From: Rhizobium sp. CSW-27
GTDB lineage: Bacteria; Pseudomonadota; Alphaproteobacteria; Rhizobiales; Rhizobiaceae
Direction of reading: 5' to 3'
DNA: 64,000 nucleotides
NCBI RefSeq assembly: GCF_018760785.1
Contig: NZ_JAHHZO010000016.1
Coordinates: 38,383-102,382, forward strand
Both the position numbers and the translations under genes were made by a program. The stretch's first letter is position 1. Each line of letters starts with the position of its first letter. The notes under the pieces are model-generated. The model was given only the letters and a program-made list of their open reading frames with translations. It did not search any database and was not told where the DNA came from. Positions 42,807 through 51,658 of the stretch are shown here, piece after piece.

Positions 42807-44348
42807 TCAGCCGATATCGAACTTCACGCCCTGCGCCAGCGGCAGGGTGCGGCCGTAGTTCAGCGTGTTGGTGGCGCGGCGCATATAGGCCTTCCAGCTG
42901 TCCGAGCCGGATTCGCGGCCGCCGCCGGTTTCCTTTTCGCCGCCGAAGGCACCGCCGATTTCGGCACCGGACGGGCCGATATTGACATTGGCGATGCCGC
43001 AATCGGAGCCGCGGGCGGAGATGAAGGTTTCGGCTTCGCGCATGTCATTGGTGAAGATCGAGGAGGAGAGGCCCTGCGGCACGCCGTTGTGCAGGTCGAG
43101 CACCGCATCAAATTCCGAATAGCGCATCACGTAAAGGATCGGTGCGAAGGTTTCCTCCACCACCGGACCGCATTGCGAGGGCATTTCGACGATGGCTGGG
43201 CGGACGTAATAGGCGTCTGCCGCGTCGTCTGTCAGCACCCGTTCGCCGCCGGTCACCGAACCGCCTTCGGCCTTGGCCGCCTCGAGCGCCTTCTGCATGC
43301 GCTCGAACGAGGCCTTGTCGATCAGCGGGCCGACGAGATTGCCGTCCACCATCGGATTGCCGATCGTGACCGACTGATAGGCTTTCTGCAGACGCGGCAC
43401 GAGGGCGTCATAAACGCTGTCGTGCACGAAAAGGCGGCGCAGCGTCGTGCAGCGCTGGCCGGCCGTGCCCATGGCGGCAAAGGCGACGCCGCGCAGCGTG
43501 AGATCGAGATCGGCCGTCGGCGTGACGATCGCGGCATTGTTGCCGCCGAGTTCGAGGATTGCGCGGGCAAAACGCTTGGCAAGGCGCGGGCCGACGGCGC
43601 GGCCCATGGCGGTGGAGCCGGTGGCGGAGACCAGCGGCACCTTCGGATGATCGACCAGGACCTCGCCGATCTCACGGCCGCCGATAATCAGCGTCGAGAG
43701 GTTTTGTGGTGCGGTGCCGCCTTCGGTCACGTAACGTTTTACCGCCTTCTCGAAGATCGCCTGGGTGGCGAGTGCCGTCAGCGGCGTCTTTTCGGACGGC
43801 TTCCAGACGGTGGCATTGCCGCAGACCAAAGCCAGTGCCGCATTCCAGGCCCAGACGGCGACCGGGAAATTGAAGGCGGAGATGATGCCGACTACACCCA
43901 GCGGATGCCAGGTTTCCATCATCCGGTGGTCGGCACGTTCGGTGGCGATCGTCAGACCATAAAGCTGACGGGACAGACCGACGGCGAAATCGCAGATGTC
44001 GATCATTTCCTGCACTTCGCCGAGACCCTCCGAGGTGATCTTGCCGACCTCGATCGAAACGAGGCGGCCAAGATCGGCCTTGGCGGCGCGCAGTTCTTCG
44101 CCGAGCAGGCGGATCAGTTCGCCGCGCTTCGGGGCTGGCACGTTCCGCCAGGTGAGAAAGGCCTGATGCGCCGCGTCGATTGCGGCACCCGTTGCTTCCG
44201 CGGACAGTTCGGCCACCTTACCGATTTCCGTACCGGTGATCGGCGAACGGACGGAAAGCGTGCCGCCCTTGAAGGCTGCGGCATCCACGCCGAGGCGGGA
44301 GAGAATGGCATCCGCTTCCGCGGCAAGGTTCAGGGTGGCAAGCGTCAT
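42807..44348 (-). CDS. amaB: L-piperidine-6-carboxylate / alpha-aminoadipate semialdehyde dehydrogenase
   Basis: A 513-residue NAD-dependent aldehyde dehydrogenase of the ALDH7 (antiquitin) type. The catalytic Cys is in GTAGQRCTTLRR, the general-base Glu in ILELGGNN, the nucleotide motif in SATGSTAMG, and the ALDH7-specific C-terminal block in GGAFGGEKETGGGRESGSDSWKAYMRR. It oxidises alpha-aminoadipate semialdehyde to alpha-aminoadipate, the second step after pipecolate oxidase. The start was set to ATG 44348, since the longer frame is not conserved. 49 bp downstream of the amaA-like gene, likely co-transcribed. Confidence 0.92.
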   Translation of the reverse strand: MTLATLNLAAEADAILSRLGVDAAAFKGGTLSVRSPITGTEIGKVAELSAEATGAAIDAAHQAFLTWRNVPAPKRGELIRLLGEELRAAKADLGRLVSIEVGKITSEGLGEVQEMIDICDFAVGLSRQLYGLTIATERADHRMMETWHPLGVVGIISAFNFPVAVWAWNAALALVCGNATVWKPSEKTPLTALATQAIFEKAVKRYVTEGGTAPQNLSTLIIGGREIGEVLVDHPKVPLVSATGSTAMGRAVGPRLAKRFARAILELGGNNAAIVTPTADLDLTLRGVAFAAMGTAGQRCTTLRRLFVHDSVYDALVPRLQKAYQSVTIGNPMVDGNLVGPLIDKASFERMQKALEAAKAEGGSVTGGERVLTDDAADAYYVRPAIVEMPSQCGPVVEETFAPILYVMRYSEFDAVLDLHNGVPQGLSSSIFTNDMREAETFISARGSDCGIANVNIGPSGAEIGGAFGGEKETGGGRESGSDSWKAYMRRATNTLNYGRTLPLAQGVKFDIG

Positions 44349-44397
44349 GAGGATCGTCTCTCGTCTTTCTCTTGAGGTCTTCGTCCGGGGTTGGGCG

Positions 44398-45681
44398 TCA
44401 GAACCGGTCCCCGGCCAGATGGGCAATCTGCGCGCCCGTTTCGTAATAGGCTTCCTTCAGCAGGCGGAACGCCGGCGCCTGCGGTGCGGTCTGCGGCAGC
44501 GGCAGATCCGCTTCGGTCGCCTCGCCCAGAACATGCGCGGCGAGCACCTTGCCGAACACCGTTCCCGGCGCAATTCCGCGCCCGTTATAGCCGGAAAAGC
44601 CGACAACACGATCGGCAAAACGGTGGAAGCGCGGCAGGGCATTGTCTGTCATGCCGATCTGGCCGTACCATTCGGCCTCGAATGTGATGTCGCCGAGTTG
44701 CGGAAAGATCTTGCGCAGCGCCCGGCGCGCCCAGCCCTTGTGGATGGCGGTGCCCGGCCCGCGCAGCGCGCCGACCGATCCGAACACCAGCCGGCCCTCG
44801 TCATCCATACGGAAGGAGGAGAGGATCTCCTTGGTATCCCAGCAGCCCTCGCGGGCGGGCAGGATGGAGCGGCGCAGATTGTCGGAGAGCGGCGTGGTGG
44901 CGAGATTGAAATAGGGCAGATGCACCTGTTCGGTGCGCACCGTTTCGAAGGGGCCTGTCGAATAGGCATCGGTCGCGACGATCACCCAGTCGGTCGTCAC
45001 GCTGCCGGCGCCTGTCGAGATCACGTGGCGCCCCTGCCGTTGCTGCCAGGCGATTGCCGGGGTCTCGGTATGAATCCGTGCCCCCGCCTTCACTGCCGCA
45101 TGGGCAAGGCCGCGGGCATAGGCGAGTGGCTGCAGGGTTCCGGCGCGGCGGTCGAGCAGAGCGCCGCGATAGGCGCGCGTGCCGATCCGCCGCTCGGTCT
45201 CGGTTGCATCGAGAACCTCGACATCGGCGCCGCGTTTCTGCCACTGGCGGGCACGTTCCTCGATTTCCGCCAGACCTTTGTCGCCGACGGCGCAATGCAG
45301 CGTGCCGGTGCGCGTCAACTCGCAGTCGATGCCGTGCCGGTCGATCAGCTGCATCACCACCTGCGGTCCGTTGCCGAGCAGGGTCAGCAGACGTTCGCCA
45401 TGCACCGCGCCGAGTTCGCCGGGCAGGTCGTCCGGCATCACCCACATGCCGGCATTGATGAGGCCGACATTGCGGCCGGCGCCGCCGAACCCGATCGCTT
45501 TCGCTTCCAGCAGGATCACCGAGCGCCCGGCTTCGGCCAGATGCAGCGCCGCCGAGAGGCCCGTATAGCCGCCGCCGATGATAACGATTTCGCAGGAGGC
45601 ATCGCCAGACAGCGGTTCGCTTGAGGGAGCAGGCGGCGCCGTCTTTTCCCAAAGGCCGTGGGAGCGGGGATCGTTGAACAT
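44398..45681 (-). CDS. amaA: FAD-dependent L-pipecolate oxidase (AmaA-like)
   Basis: A 427-residue DAO-type flavoprotein. The dinucleotide motif is IVIIGGGYTGLSAALHLAEAG (about 31-50), and the C-terminal FAD block is VVGFSGYNGRGIAPGTVFGKVLA. The N-terminus MFNDPRSHGLWEKTAPPAP and the length match what I recall of Pseudomonas putida AmaA, which oxidises L-pipecolate to piperideine-6-carboxylate. The next gene is the matching dehydrogenase, which supports the call over other DadA-type oxidases. The start ATG has GGATGG upstream. Divergent from a LysR regulator 104 bp away. Confidence 0.88.
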   Translation of the reverse strand: MFNDPRSHGLWEKTAPPAPSSEPLSGDASCEIVIIGGGYTGLSAALHLAEAGRSVILLEAKAIGFGGAGRNVGLINAGMWVMPDDLPGELGAVHGERLLTLLGNGPQVVMQLIDRHGIDCELTRTGTLHCAVGDKGLAEIEERARQWQKRGADVEVLDATETERRIGTRAYRGALLDRRAGTLQPLAYARGLAHAAVKAGARIHTETPAIAWQQRQGRHVISTGAGSVTTDWVIVATDAYSTGPFETVRTEQVHLPYFNLATTPLSDNLRRSILPAREGCWDTKEILSSFRMDDEGRLVFGSVGALRGPGTAIHKGWARRALRKIFPQLGDITFEAEWYGQIGMTDNALPRFHRFADRVVGFSGYNGRGIAPGTVFGKVLAAHVLGEATEADLPLPQTAPQAPAFRLLKEAYYETGAQIAHLAGDRF

Positions 45682-45785
45682 GGCACGCCATCCGGATGCG
45701 GGTGAGATGACAAAAACTTTACAGCCGGCGCGAAACGGCGGATAGCGAATTCTTCTCAACAGTTCATTCTTTGGAGGAATGATCC

Positions 45786-46709
45786 GTGATGCTGCCGCCG
45801 CGCCGTTTCCTGCCCTCGCTTTCGCTTCTCTCGGCCTTCGAGGCGGCTGCGCGCACCGGCAGCGTCACGGCTGCGGCCCACGAACTCGGCCTCACGCAAA
45901 GCGCCGTCAGCCGCCAGATCGCGGCGCTGGAAAAACAGATCGGCGTCGCGTTGTTCCTGCGCGAGCGGCAGACGATCCGCCTGACGATCGCCGGCGATAC
46001 TTATGCGCGCGAGGTGCGCGAGGCGCTGCGACGCATTTCATCTGCCTCGCTCAACCTCCGGGCCAATCCCGCCGGCGGCACGCTCAATCTGGCCATCCTG
46101 CCCTTCTTCGGCAGCCGTTGGCTGGCCCCGCGCCTGCCGCGTTTCATCGCCGCGCATCCGGGCATGACCGTCAACCTCATCACCCGGCTCGAACCCTTCG
46201 AATTCCGCTTCGACACACTCGATGCGGCGATCCATTTCGGCGAGGCGCGCTGGCCGGGCGCGGTGCTGACCTTCCTCATGCAGGAGGAGGTGGTGCCCGT
46301 CGGCGCCCCCGAACTCATCCGCAGGCTGAGCATCGGCGGGGAAAAAGACCTGCTGCAGGCGCCGCTCCTGCATCTCAACACCCGGCCGGATGCCTGGGAA
46401 ACCTGGCTGCGGGCCCGCAATGTCACCTTCGACGCCTTGCATGGCATGCTGCTCGACCAGTTCGTCACCATGGTCGAGGCGGCCTCTGCCGGGCTTGGCA
46501 TCGCGCTGTTGCCGCAGTTCCTGATTGCGAGGGAACTGGAGGCGGGCCAGCTTGCGCCGGTCGTTGATCAGGGAGCCATGCGCAGCGGCGATTATTTTCT
46601 CGCCTGCCCGCCGGAGCGCGCCTCCTATCCGCCGCTCGCCGCCTTTCGCGACTGGCTCCTGCTTGAGATCGCACAGGAGATGGAGATGTCGAGAGAGCGG
46701 GTTGCGTGA
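45786..46709 (+). CDS. LysR-family transcriptional regulator (GcvA-like)
   Basis: A 307-residue LysR regulator. The helix-turn-helix (about 13-65) is SLLSAFEAAARTGSVTAAAHELGLTQSAVSRQIAALEKQIGVALFLRE. The effector domain includes LNLAILPFFGSRWLAPRLPRF and MVEAASAGLGIALLPQFLI, as in the GcvA branch. It diverges from amaA-amaB and is their likely regulator. GTG 45786 sits 7 bases after GGAGGA; ATG 45789 is the alternative. The regulator's effector is unknown; pipecolate or a lysine-pathway intermediate is a reasonable guess. Confidence 0.92.
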   Translation: MMLPPRRFLPSLSLLSAFEAAARTGSVTAAAHELGLTQSAVSRQIAALEKQIGVALFLRERQTIRLTIAGDTYAREVREALRRISSASLNLRANPAGGTLNLAILPFFGSRWLAPRLPRFIAAHPGMTVNLITRLEPFEFRFDTLDAAIHFGEARWPGAVLTFLMQEEVVPVGAPELIRRLSIGGEKDLLQAPLLHLNTRPDAWETWLRARNVTFDALHGMLLDQFVTMVEAASAGLGIALLPQFLIARELEAGQLAPVVDQGAMRSGDYFLACPPERASYPPLAAFRDWLLLEIAQEMEMSRERVA

Positions 46710-46798
46710 GCGCACCGGTTCAGCCAATAGTCGGAAGAGGATCACGAAAGCCGCCTTTGCTCCTTCAAGCCGGGGCGGCCAGACTGCGGGAAGATGCC

Positions 46799-47035
46799 AT
46801 GAAGCCGATTTTCGTCCAGCTGCGCTGCGCGCCGGGCAAGACCTACGAGGTGGCCGATGCCATCTACAAGACGGAGCTCGTCTCGGAACTTTATTCCACC
46901 AGCGGCGACTGGGACCTGCTTTTGAAGATCTACCTGCCGGAAGGCGAGGAGATCGGCAAATTCGTCAATGAAAAGATTGCCGCCATCCCGGGCATCGAGC
47001 GCTCGTTGACCACGCTTACCTTCACCGCGTTTTGA
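46799..47035 (+). CDS. Stand-alone Lrp/AsnC ligand-binding (RAM) domain protein
   Basis: A 78-residue protein consisting only of the alpha/beta sandwich effector domain of Lrp/AsnC regulators: MKPIFVQLRCAPGKTYEVADAIYKTELVSELYSTSGDWDLLLKIYLPEG...IPGIERSLTTLTFTAF. No DNA-binding helix-turn-helix is present. Such proteins form dimers or decamers that bind amino acids. Its place after the LysR regulator of the amaA/amaB genes suggests it senses or buffers a lysine-related metabolite, which is inference. A longer frame from 46706 would overlap the LysR gene and adds unconserved residues. Confidence 0.85.
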   Translation: MKPIFVQLRCAPGKTYEVADAIYKTELVSELYSTSGDWDLLLKIYLPEGEEIGKFVNEKIAAIPGIERSLTTLTFTAF

Positions 47036-47058
47036 GCGGGGCCTTGCCGACAGGAAAA

Positions 47059-47086
47059 AGCCGCCCGGGCCATGCGGCGGGCGGCT
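47059..47086 (-). terminator. Terminator of the 47112-47351 gene
   Basis: AGCCGCCCG and CGGGCGGCT form a 9-bp stem; on the minus strand it is followed directly by a T-run (TTTTTCC), the layout of a rho-independent terminator. Confidence 0.65.
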
Positions 47087-47111
47087 GTGCTCCTGGCGGC
47101 GGCCATCGGCT

Positions 47112-47351
47112 TCAGGCCACGGCGGCCGTTGTCGTCTCGGAACGGGGTGCCCCGGCATTGGCCGGGGTTCCGGTCATGGCCTGGGCGCGCACATGGTTGC
47201 GAATGGCAAGGCGCACCTCGTCCGCCGAGGCGAAACGCTGCTCGTCGAGGTCGATGACGTGGAACTTGACGGCGATGAACTTCAGCCGCCCCTGATCGGG
47301 AACGACGATGCCCACAGGCTCGCCGCCATATTCGATAACCTGCTTTTGCAT
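47112..47351 (-). CDS. Small conserved hypothetical protein
   Basis: A 79-residue protein: MQKQVIEYGGEPVGIVVPDQGRLKFIAVKFHVIDLDEQRFASADEVRLAIRNHVRAQ, then an Ala/Thr-rich tail. A beta-rich first half and a helix around 45-58 are likely. I recognise no named family, though the compact hydrophobic pattern and the clean AGGAG site (6 bp before this ATG, too close to one at 47357) argue for a real gene. It ends at a good terminator. Confidence 0.7.
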   Translation of the reverse strand: MQKQVIEYGGEPVGIVVPDQGRLKFIAVKFHVIDLDEQRFASADEVRLAIRNHVRAQAMTGTPANAGAPRSETTTAAVA

Positions 47352-47424
47352 GGTCATACTCCTGGTGTGGCTGTCAGAGACAGCAATACGAATTTGACTG
47401 TTCAGAACCCTGGAAGGTGAAGCG

Positions 47425-47517
47425 TCACATTCGACAGCAAGGGGTGGAGACAGTTCCCTTGCGTTTCACATCATGCGCACGCCAGAGAAGGGCGGCAGTG
47501 CGGATCATTTTCGGCAT
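47425..47517 (-). CDS. Possible 30-residue small protein or leader peptide
   Basis: ATG 47517 is preceded by CCAGGAGAGTGAC, a very good ribosome site. It opens a frame for MPKMIRTAALLWRAHDVKRKGTVSTPCCRM. It lies upstream of, and on the same strand as, the 79-residue gene. The peptide is basic and ends in a Cys-Cys pair. It could be a real small protein, a leader peptide or chance. The rest of the 405-bp gap before 47757 shows no other gene. Confidence 0.35.
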   Translation of the reverse strand: MPKMIRTAALLWRAHDVKRKGTVSTPCCRM

Positions 47518-47756
47518 GTCACTCTCCTGGTTGGTGTTGCGCCTTCCGGACGACCATATCCCCGGTCGCCCACGGTTTCGCACCGTATGTGAGTCTCTCG
47601 GCAACTTCAATAGATAAGGTGTTTAGCTAGAATTTTTTTCTGTTTGATGACAGGAGTGAGGCGCCTTTGTGAAATCCTGTTCGCCAAATCCCCCCTATTT
47701 TCGGGGGGTCTTAAGTAAGCGGGCGATTGCACAGCTGTTCGTAGCGCCGTGGCGGG

Positions 47757-50384
47757 TCAGGATTGCGCGGTAGCGCCGCCATTTGCGGCCGGCAGATGCA
47801 GCAGGTTGCGCAGGGCTGTGACCAGCTGCTCCGCCCCCTCCCGCCCAAGGCAAAGCGGGGCGGTCAGCGACAGCCGGTCGGCCGATTGCGGTCGGGAAAC
47901 GAGAATGCCGTGCTGGGCGAGCTGCCGGGCCAGATCGAAGGCCGAGGGCGCTTCCGGGCCAAGCACCAGATCGAGCGCCAGTCCCTCTCCCTCCACCTCC
48001 AGCACCTGCGGCGCCGTGCCTGCCAGCCGGCGCATCGCGCTCTCCAGCTGCCGGGCGGCCTCGGCGGTGTCGGGTGCCACGTGCCGTCCGTCGCCGAGGG
48101 TGGCAAGCACTGCCGAGCCGATCCGGCAGGCCACCGCATCGGCGGCATCGAGCGCCGGGTCGGCGGCATCGGCCGCGTGGCGCTGATGCAGGATCACCGC
48201 GGCCAGCGGCGCGCCGGGCACCGGCGATCCGGTCACGATGATGTCGGGCAGGTCCTCCTCGCCGCCGAAGCCCCAGAAGCGGCTGCCCAGCCGGCCGAAG
48301 CCGCTGCGGCGTTCGTCGGAAATCGACAGCGGCGCATCAGGGTCCGGCGACAGCCGTTCGGCCAGATCCACGGCCACGACCATGGCCTGCTCCTCGTCGG
48401 TCAGCGTCACGATGGTCGCATAGGCTTCGGGCAGCAGCGCCAGCAGCGCTCCGCGAAACTCGCTATCGGCCCCGGTGCCCTGCAGCCCGCCGAGGGTCAG
48501 CCATTGCCGGTAGGCGGCCTCCGCCATGTCCGGATGCCCGTGGCCGATCAGCCCGGCCGCTCCCGACAGGTCCACGAAGGCGCGTCCATGTCCGTCATAT
48601 ACCCTGTCGCGCCAGCCGCGCGCCAAAGGCGTCGCGTCGATGGCCGGCGCGTCGAGATCGCGGCCCAGCACCAGCGAGGGCGAGAGCGCCAGCCGGCGCC
48701 AGACGGGCGCCAGCCGGTGCGGGGCAAACAGCGGCGGCATCAGGTCGGCCACGCGGCTCAGCCGGATGCGCAGGCCGCCGACCGAGCCTTCCGCGCCGGC
48801 CACCACGCCGAGCGGATCGCCGGCAAACAGCGCGGTGGCTTCGTGCAGCGGGCAGTCCAGCCCTTCCAGCTGCAGGCTTGCGCCCTTGCCCGCCAGCACC
48901 AGCCCTCGGTCGGAAAGATGCAGCACGCCCCCCATCGGCGCCGCCACCGCCGTTCCGGCCGGCACGCAGAGATCCACATGCAGGGCAAGGTTTTCCGTCT
49001 CGCCGCCACCGGCTGCGCCGGCCCGCGACAGGCGGTATTCGCCAAACCGCGTGGCGCCCATGCGGTTTTCGAAGGCGACGCGGGCCAGAAGCCGCCAGTC
49101 GATGTCGGGATCTTCCCAGTTGCCCTCGGAAAACAGCGGGCTCGTCGCCGAAAGATCCGCAAGGCGGATGTCGTCGGGGTCGATCTGCGGCAGCATCGGC
49201 CCAAGCGTCGGCGCCGGCTCCTGCGGCCAGCCGGCCGCCTCCAGGATGGCGGCCTCCATGAAGGCCGGATGCACCTCGGTTGCCGCATGAAACAGCGCGC
49301 GCGCGGCAAGGCGCGCGGCAAGGCGCTCTTCGTCGTCCGGCGCGGCCACGGCCTTCTGCTCGGCCTCGGCGCGCAGCAGCGCGATCCGGATCGTCGTCAG
49401 CGGCCAGAGCGCCTTCAGCTCCGGTTCCGTCAGCGGCAGGGCGGCATGAAAGGCGGAAAGGGCCGGCAGGCCGGCAAAGGGGTCGCTTGCCGCCGCCGCC
49501 ATCAGGTCGGCCAGCAGGGCGGCAAGCGGCGCAATCAGCCAGCCGTCGCCCAGCGCCTCGACGCTGAGAAACCCGACCGGCTGCCAGTCGCGGGGACCGG
49601 CCTCATCCTCCAGGGTTTCCACCAGCAGCTCGGTCCGGGTCGGAGCGTGATGCACCAGCTGGCGGCGCAGATCCGGCCCGAGAGGCTGGATCTGGCGCAG
49701 CGCCGTCACCATGCACTTGGCAACCGGGTTGCGCACCTCGGGATCGTTGACCGAGCGCAGCAGCCTGACCACCAGCGGCCCGGCCTGGCGCAGATCGAGC
49801 GGCGAGGTCAGCGAGGTGGCATCGCGACCGGCATCGGCCGCGGCGATCGCTCGCGTCAGCTCGGCCACGAAACGTCCCAGCTTTGCGGCATTGGCCGGCG
49901 AGGCAGAGCGTCCGGCCGCCGTCAGGCCGGTCTCCGGCAGGGCCAGCAGGCGCGCAAACGGGCCTGCTGCCTGCTGCTCTGCCGGCCGTTCGGCGCCATC
50001 CTCGTCGTCGCCGTTCTCGCCCTCGTCCCCGTCCTCCTCGTCCCGGCCGAGATCCGCCACCAGCGCATCGGTCCGGTCACGCACCGGGCGCAGCACCTGC
50101 AGGCCGGTCTCCTCGGCAAGCGCCTGCAGGATCTGCCCCTGCCGTACGAAGCGGTCGCGGCGGGTGGGGTCGTCGGTCACGTCCAGGCGGTAGAACAGCT
50201 CGCTGCCGCTCACCTCGAAGCTTCCCGGCGCATCGGCCAGCGGGCTTGCTGTTCCCGGCAGGCCGAAATGCTGCCACAGCACGGCCTCCGGTTCCATTGC
50301 CGCGGTCGCACCGTCGGGAACGGCCTGCGTTGCCGCCTCGTCCGGTTGCATTTCCTGCGGCTGCACTGGCTGCATTTCGGCCAT
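47757..50384 (-). CDS. Degenerate three-domain fusion: APH kinase-like, M23-like, class III aminotransferase-like pseudoenzyme
   Basis: The 875-residue product follows the outline of rhizobial APH/M23/aminotransferase fusions, but its catalytic motifs are gone. Residues 38-390 resemble an aminoglycoside-phosphotransferase/homoserine-kinase-like domain. There the usual HND-type loop reads VHHAPTRTELLV (244-255), the DFG-type motif reads GFLSVEALGDG (271-281), and the beta-sheet Lys is absent (FYRLDV). An acidic insert (DEEDGDEGENGDDEDG, 115-130) interrupts it. Residues 430-545 resemble the M23 barrel (HVDLCVPAGTAVAAPMGGVLH) without the HxH ligands. Residues 570-865 resemble an aminotransferase (YDGHGRAFVDL, GHGHP, DERRSGFGRLGSRFWGF), but the NSGSEAN block and ~100 residues are missing and the PLP lysine is Ser720 (VTGSPVPG). 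The long intact frame argues against a pseudogene. Confidence 0.8.
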   Translation of the reverse strand: MAEMQPVQPQEMQPDEAATQAVPDGATAAMEPEAVLWQHFGLPGTASPLADAPGSFEVSGSELFYRLDVTDDPTRRDRFVRQGQILQALAEETGLQVLRPVRDRTDALVADLGRDEEDGDEGENGDDEDGAERPAEQQAAGPFARLLALPETGLTAAGRSASPANAAKLGRFVAELTRAIAAADAGRDATSLTSPLDLRQAGPLVVRLLRSVNDPEVRNPVAKCMVTALRQIQPLGPDLRRQLVHHAPTRTELLVETLEDEAGPRDWQPVGFLSVEALGDGWLIAPLAALLADLMAAAASDPFAGLPALSAFHAALPLTEPELKALWPLTTIRIALLRAEAEQKAVAAPDDEERLAARLAARALFHAATEVHPAFMEAAILEAAGWPQEPAPTLGPMLPQIDPDDIRLADLSATSPLFSEGNWEDPDIDWRLLARVAFENRMGATRFGEYRLSRAGAAGGGETENLALHVDLCVPAGTAVAAPMGGVLHLSDRGLVLAGKGASLQLEGLDCPLHEATALFAGDPLGVVAGAEGSVGGLRIRLSRVADLMPPLFAPHRLAPVWRRLALSPSLVLGRDLDAPAIDATPLARGWRDRVYDGHGRAFVDLSGAAGLIGHGHPDMAEAAYRQWLTLGGLQGTGADSEFRGALLALLPEAYATIVTLTDEEQAMVVAVDLAERLSPDPDAPLSISDERRSGFGRLGSRFWGFGGEEDLPDIIVTGSPVPGAPLAAVILHQRHAADAADPALDAADAVACRIGSAVLATLGDGRHVAPDTAEAARQLESAMRRLAGTAPQVLEVEGEGLALDLVLGPEAPSAFDLARQLAQHGILVSRPQSADRLSLTAPLCLGREGAEQLVTALRNLLHLPAANGGATAQS

Positions 50385-50658
50385 CCGCCTGTCCCCCACC
50401 ATCATGGGAAGAAGATTAGCGCGATCCGCGTTGGCGTCCATAGGGCGCGCGAAGAAGCCATCCGGTGGAAAAGGCTGGCCCGGGGCGGGCTGCCTCTCCC
50501 GAATGTGATCGCAAGCCGGGCTGGCGGTCGAGACAGCGGCGCAAACTGCGCTATGTGTGGCGCAGGCGCGGCGTACCATTGCCTGCAGCACCGGAGATCC
50601 AGACCGGCGGCTGCCTGCGCAACGGTGCCTCGGCCGAAGATCGAAACGGGAGACGGGA

Positions 50659-51516
50659 ATGCAGTCCCTGATGCGGATGCCGGCACGGCTGCTGCTGGTG
50701 CTTGTGGTTTGTCTTGGCTGCCCGGTGCCGGTGCTGGCGGCCGAGGCGAGTCTGGTGGTCGATGCCTCGACGGGCGCCATGCTGGAGGCGGAAAATGCCG
50801 ACCTGCCGATCCGGCCGGCTTCGCTCACCAAGATGATGACGCTCTATCTCACCTTCGAGGCGCTGGGAAAGGGCAGGCTTTCCTGGGACGAACAGATCCC
50901 GATCTCTGCCCATGCGGCGTCGACCGTGCCCTACAAGCTCGGCATCGCGCCGGGCGGCACCATCAGCGTGCGCGAGGCGGTCAACGGCATCATCGTCATT
51001 TCCGCCAATGATGCGGCGATTGCGCTTGCCGAGCGGCTGGGCGGCACGGAAGATCGCTTTGCGCAGATGATGACCGCCAGGGCCCGCCAGCTCTCGATGA
51101 CGAAGACCACCTTCCGAACCGCAACCGGCCTCACCGCCGATGGCCAGTTCACCACCGCCCGCGACATGGCGGTGCTGGGGCTTGCCCTGATGCAGCATTT
51201 CCCCCGCCAGTTCCCGCTGTTTGCCACCAGAACCACGATGTTCCGCGGCAAGCAGCTTACCGGCCACAACTATATGCTCGACCTTTATCCCGGCGTCGAC
51301 GGCATCAAGACCGGCTATACCAGCGCCTCCGGCTACAATGTCGTCACCTCGGTCACGGCCGGGGGGCGCCGCTATGTCGGTGTGGTGATGGGCTATCCGA
51401 CCGACAAGGCCCGCGACGGGCAGATGGTGAGCCTGTTCCGCCAGTATCTGCAAAATCCGGCCTCCCCGCGATCCGCATCCTCCTCCTCCATCGGCGGTGC
51501 CGTCGGGCTGTACTGA
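50659..51516 (+). CDS. D-alanyl-D-alanine carboxypeptidase (S11), short form
   Basis: A 285-residue periplasmic penicillin-binding-type hydrolase that trims the terminal D-Ala of peptidoglycan stem peptides. A signal peptide (about 1-28) is followed by the three S11 motifs: SLTK (Ser55, Lys58), SAN (115-117) and KTG (217-219). The usual C-terminal PBP5 beta domain is absent, and a Ser-rich tail ends the protein. The ATG is preceded by GGGAGA. Divergent from the pseudoenzyme gene, 275 bp apart. A large non-coding region follows. Confidence 0.92.
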   Translation: MQSLMRMPARLLLVLVVCLGCPVPVLAAEASLVVDASTGAMLEAENADLPIRPASLTKMMTLYLTFEALGKGRLSWDEQIPISAHAASTVPYKLGIAPGGTISVREAVNGIIVISANDAAIALAERLGGTEDRFAQMMTARARQLSMTKTTFRTATGLTADGQFTTARDMAVLGLALMQHFPRQFPLFATRTTMFRGKQLTGHNYMLDLYPGVDGIKTGYTSASGYNVVTSVTAGGRRYVGVVMGYPTDKARDGQMVSLFRQYLQNPASPRSASSSSIGGAVGLY

Positions 51517-51658
51517 TCGCCCCGCCGCGTCTCCTGCCGGCCTCTGCCGCGCCCCTCGTCCTGTCCGCCACCCCTGCCTGTTGACGGCCTCCGGCTTGCT
51601 CCGGGGTTCCATGCCTTGCGCGTAACGTCAGGTCCGATGCGCTCTTCCGTGCCGCTCC

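Noticed and set aside
47763..51011. 1082-codon plus-strand frame opposite the 875-residue gene
   Set aside because: It overlaps both the pseudoenzyme and the DD-carboxypeptidase genes, has Arg/Gln/Gly-rich composition and no motif. The minus-strand frame shows coherent homology along its length.
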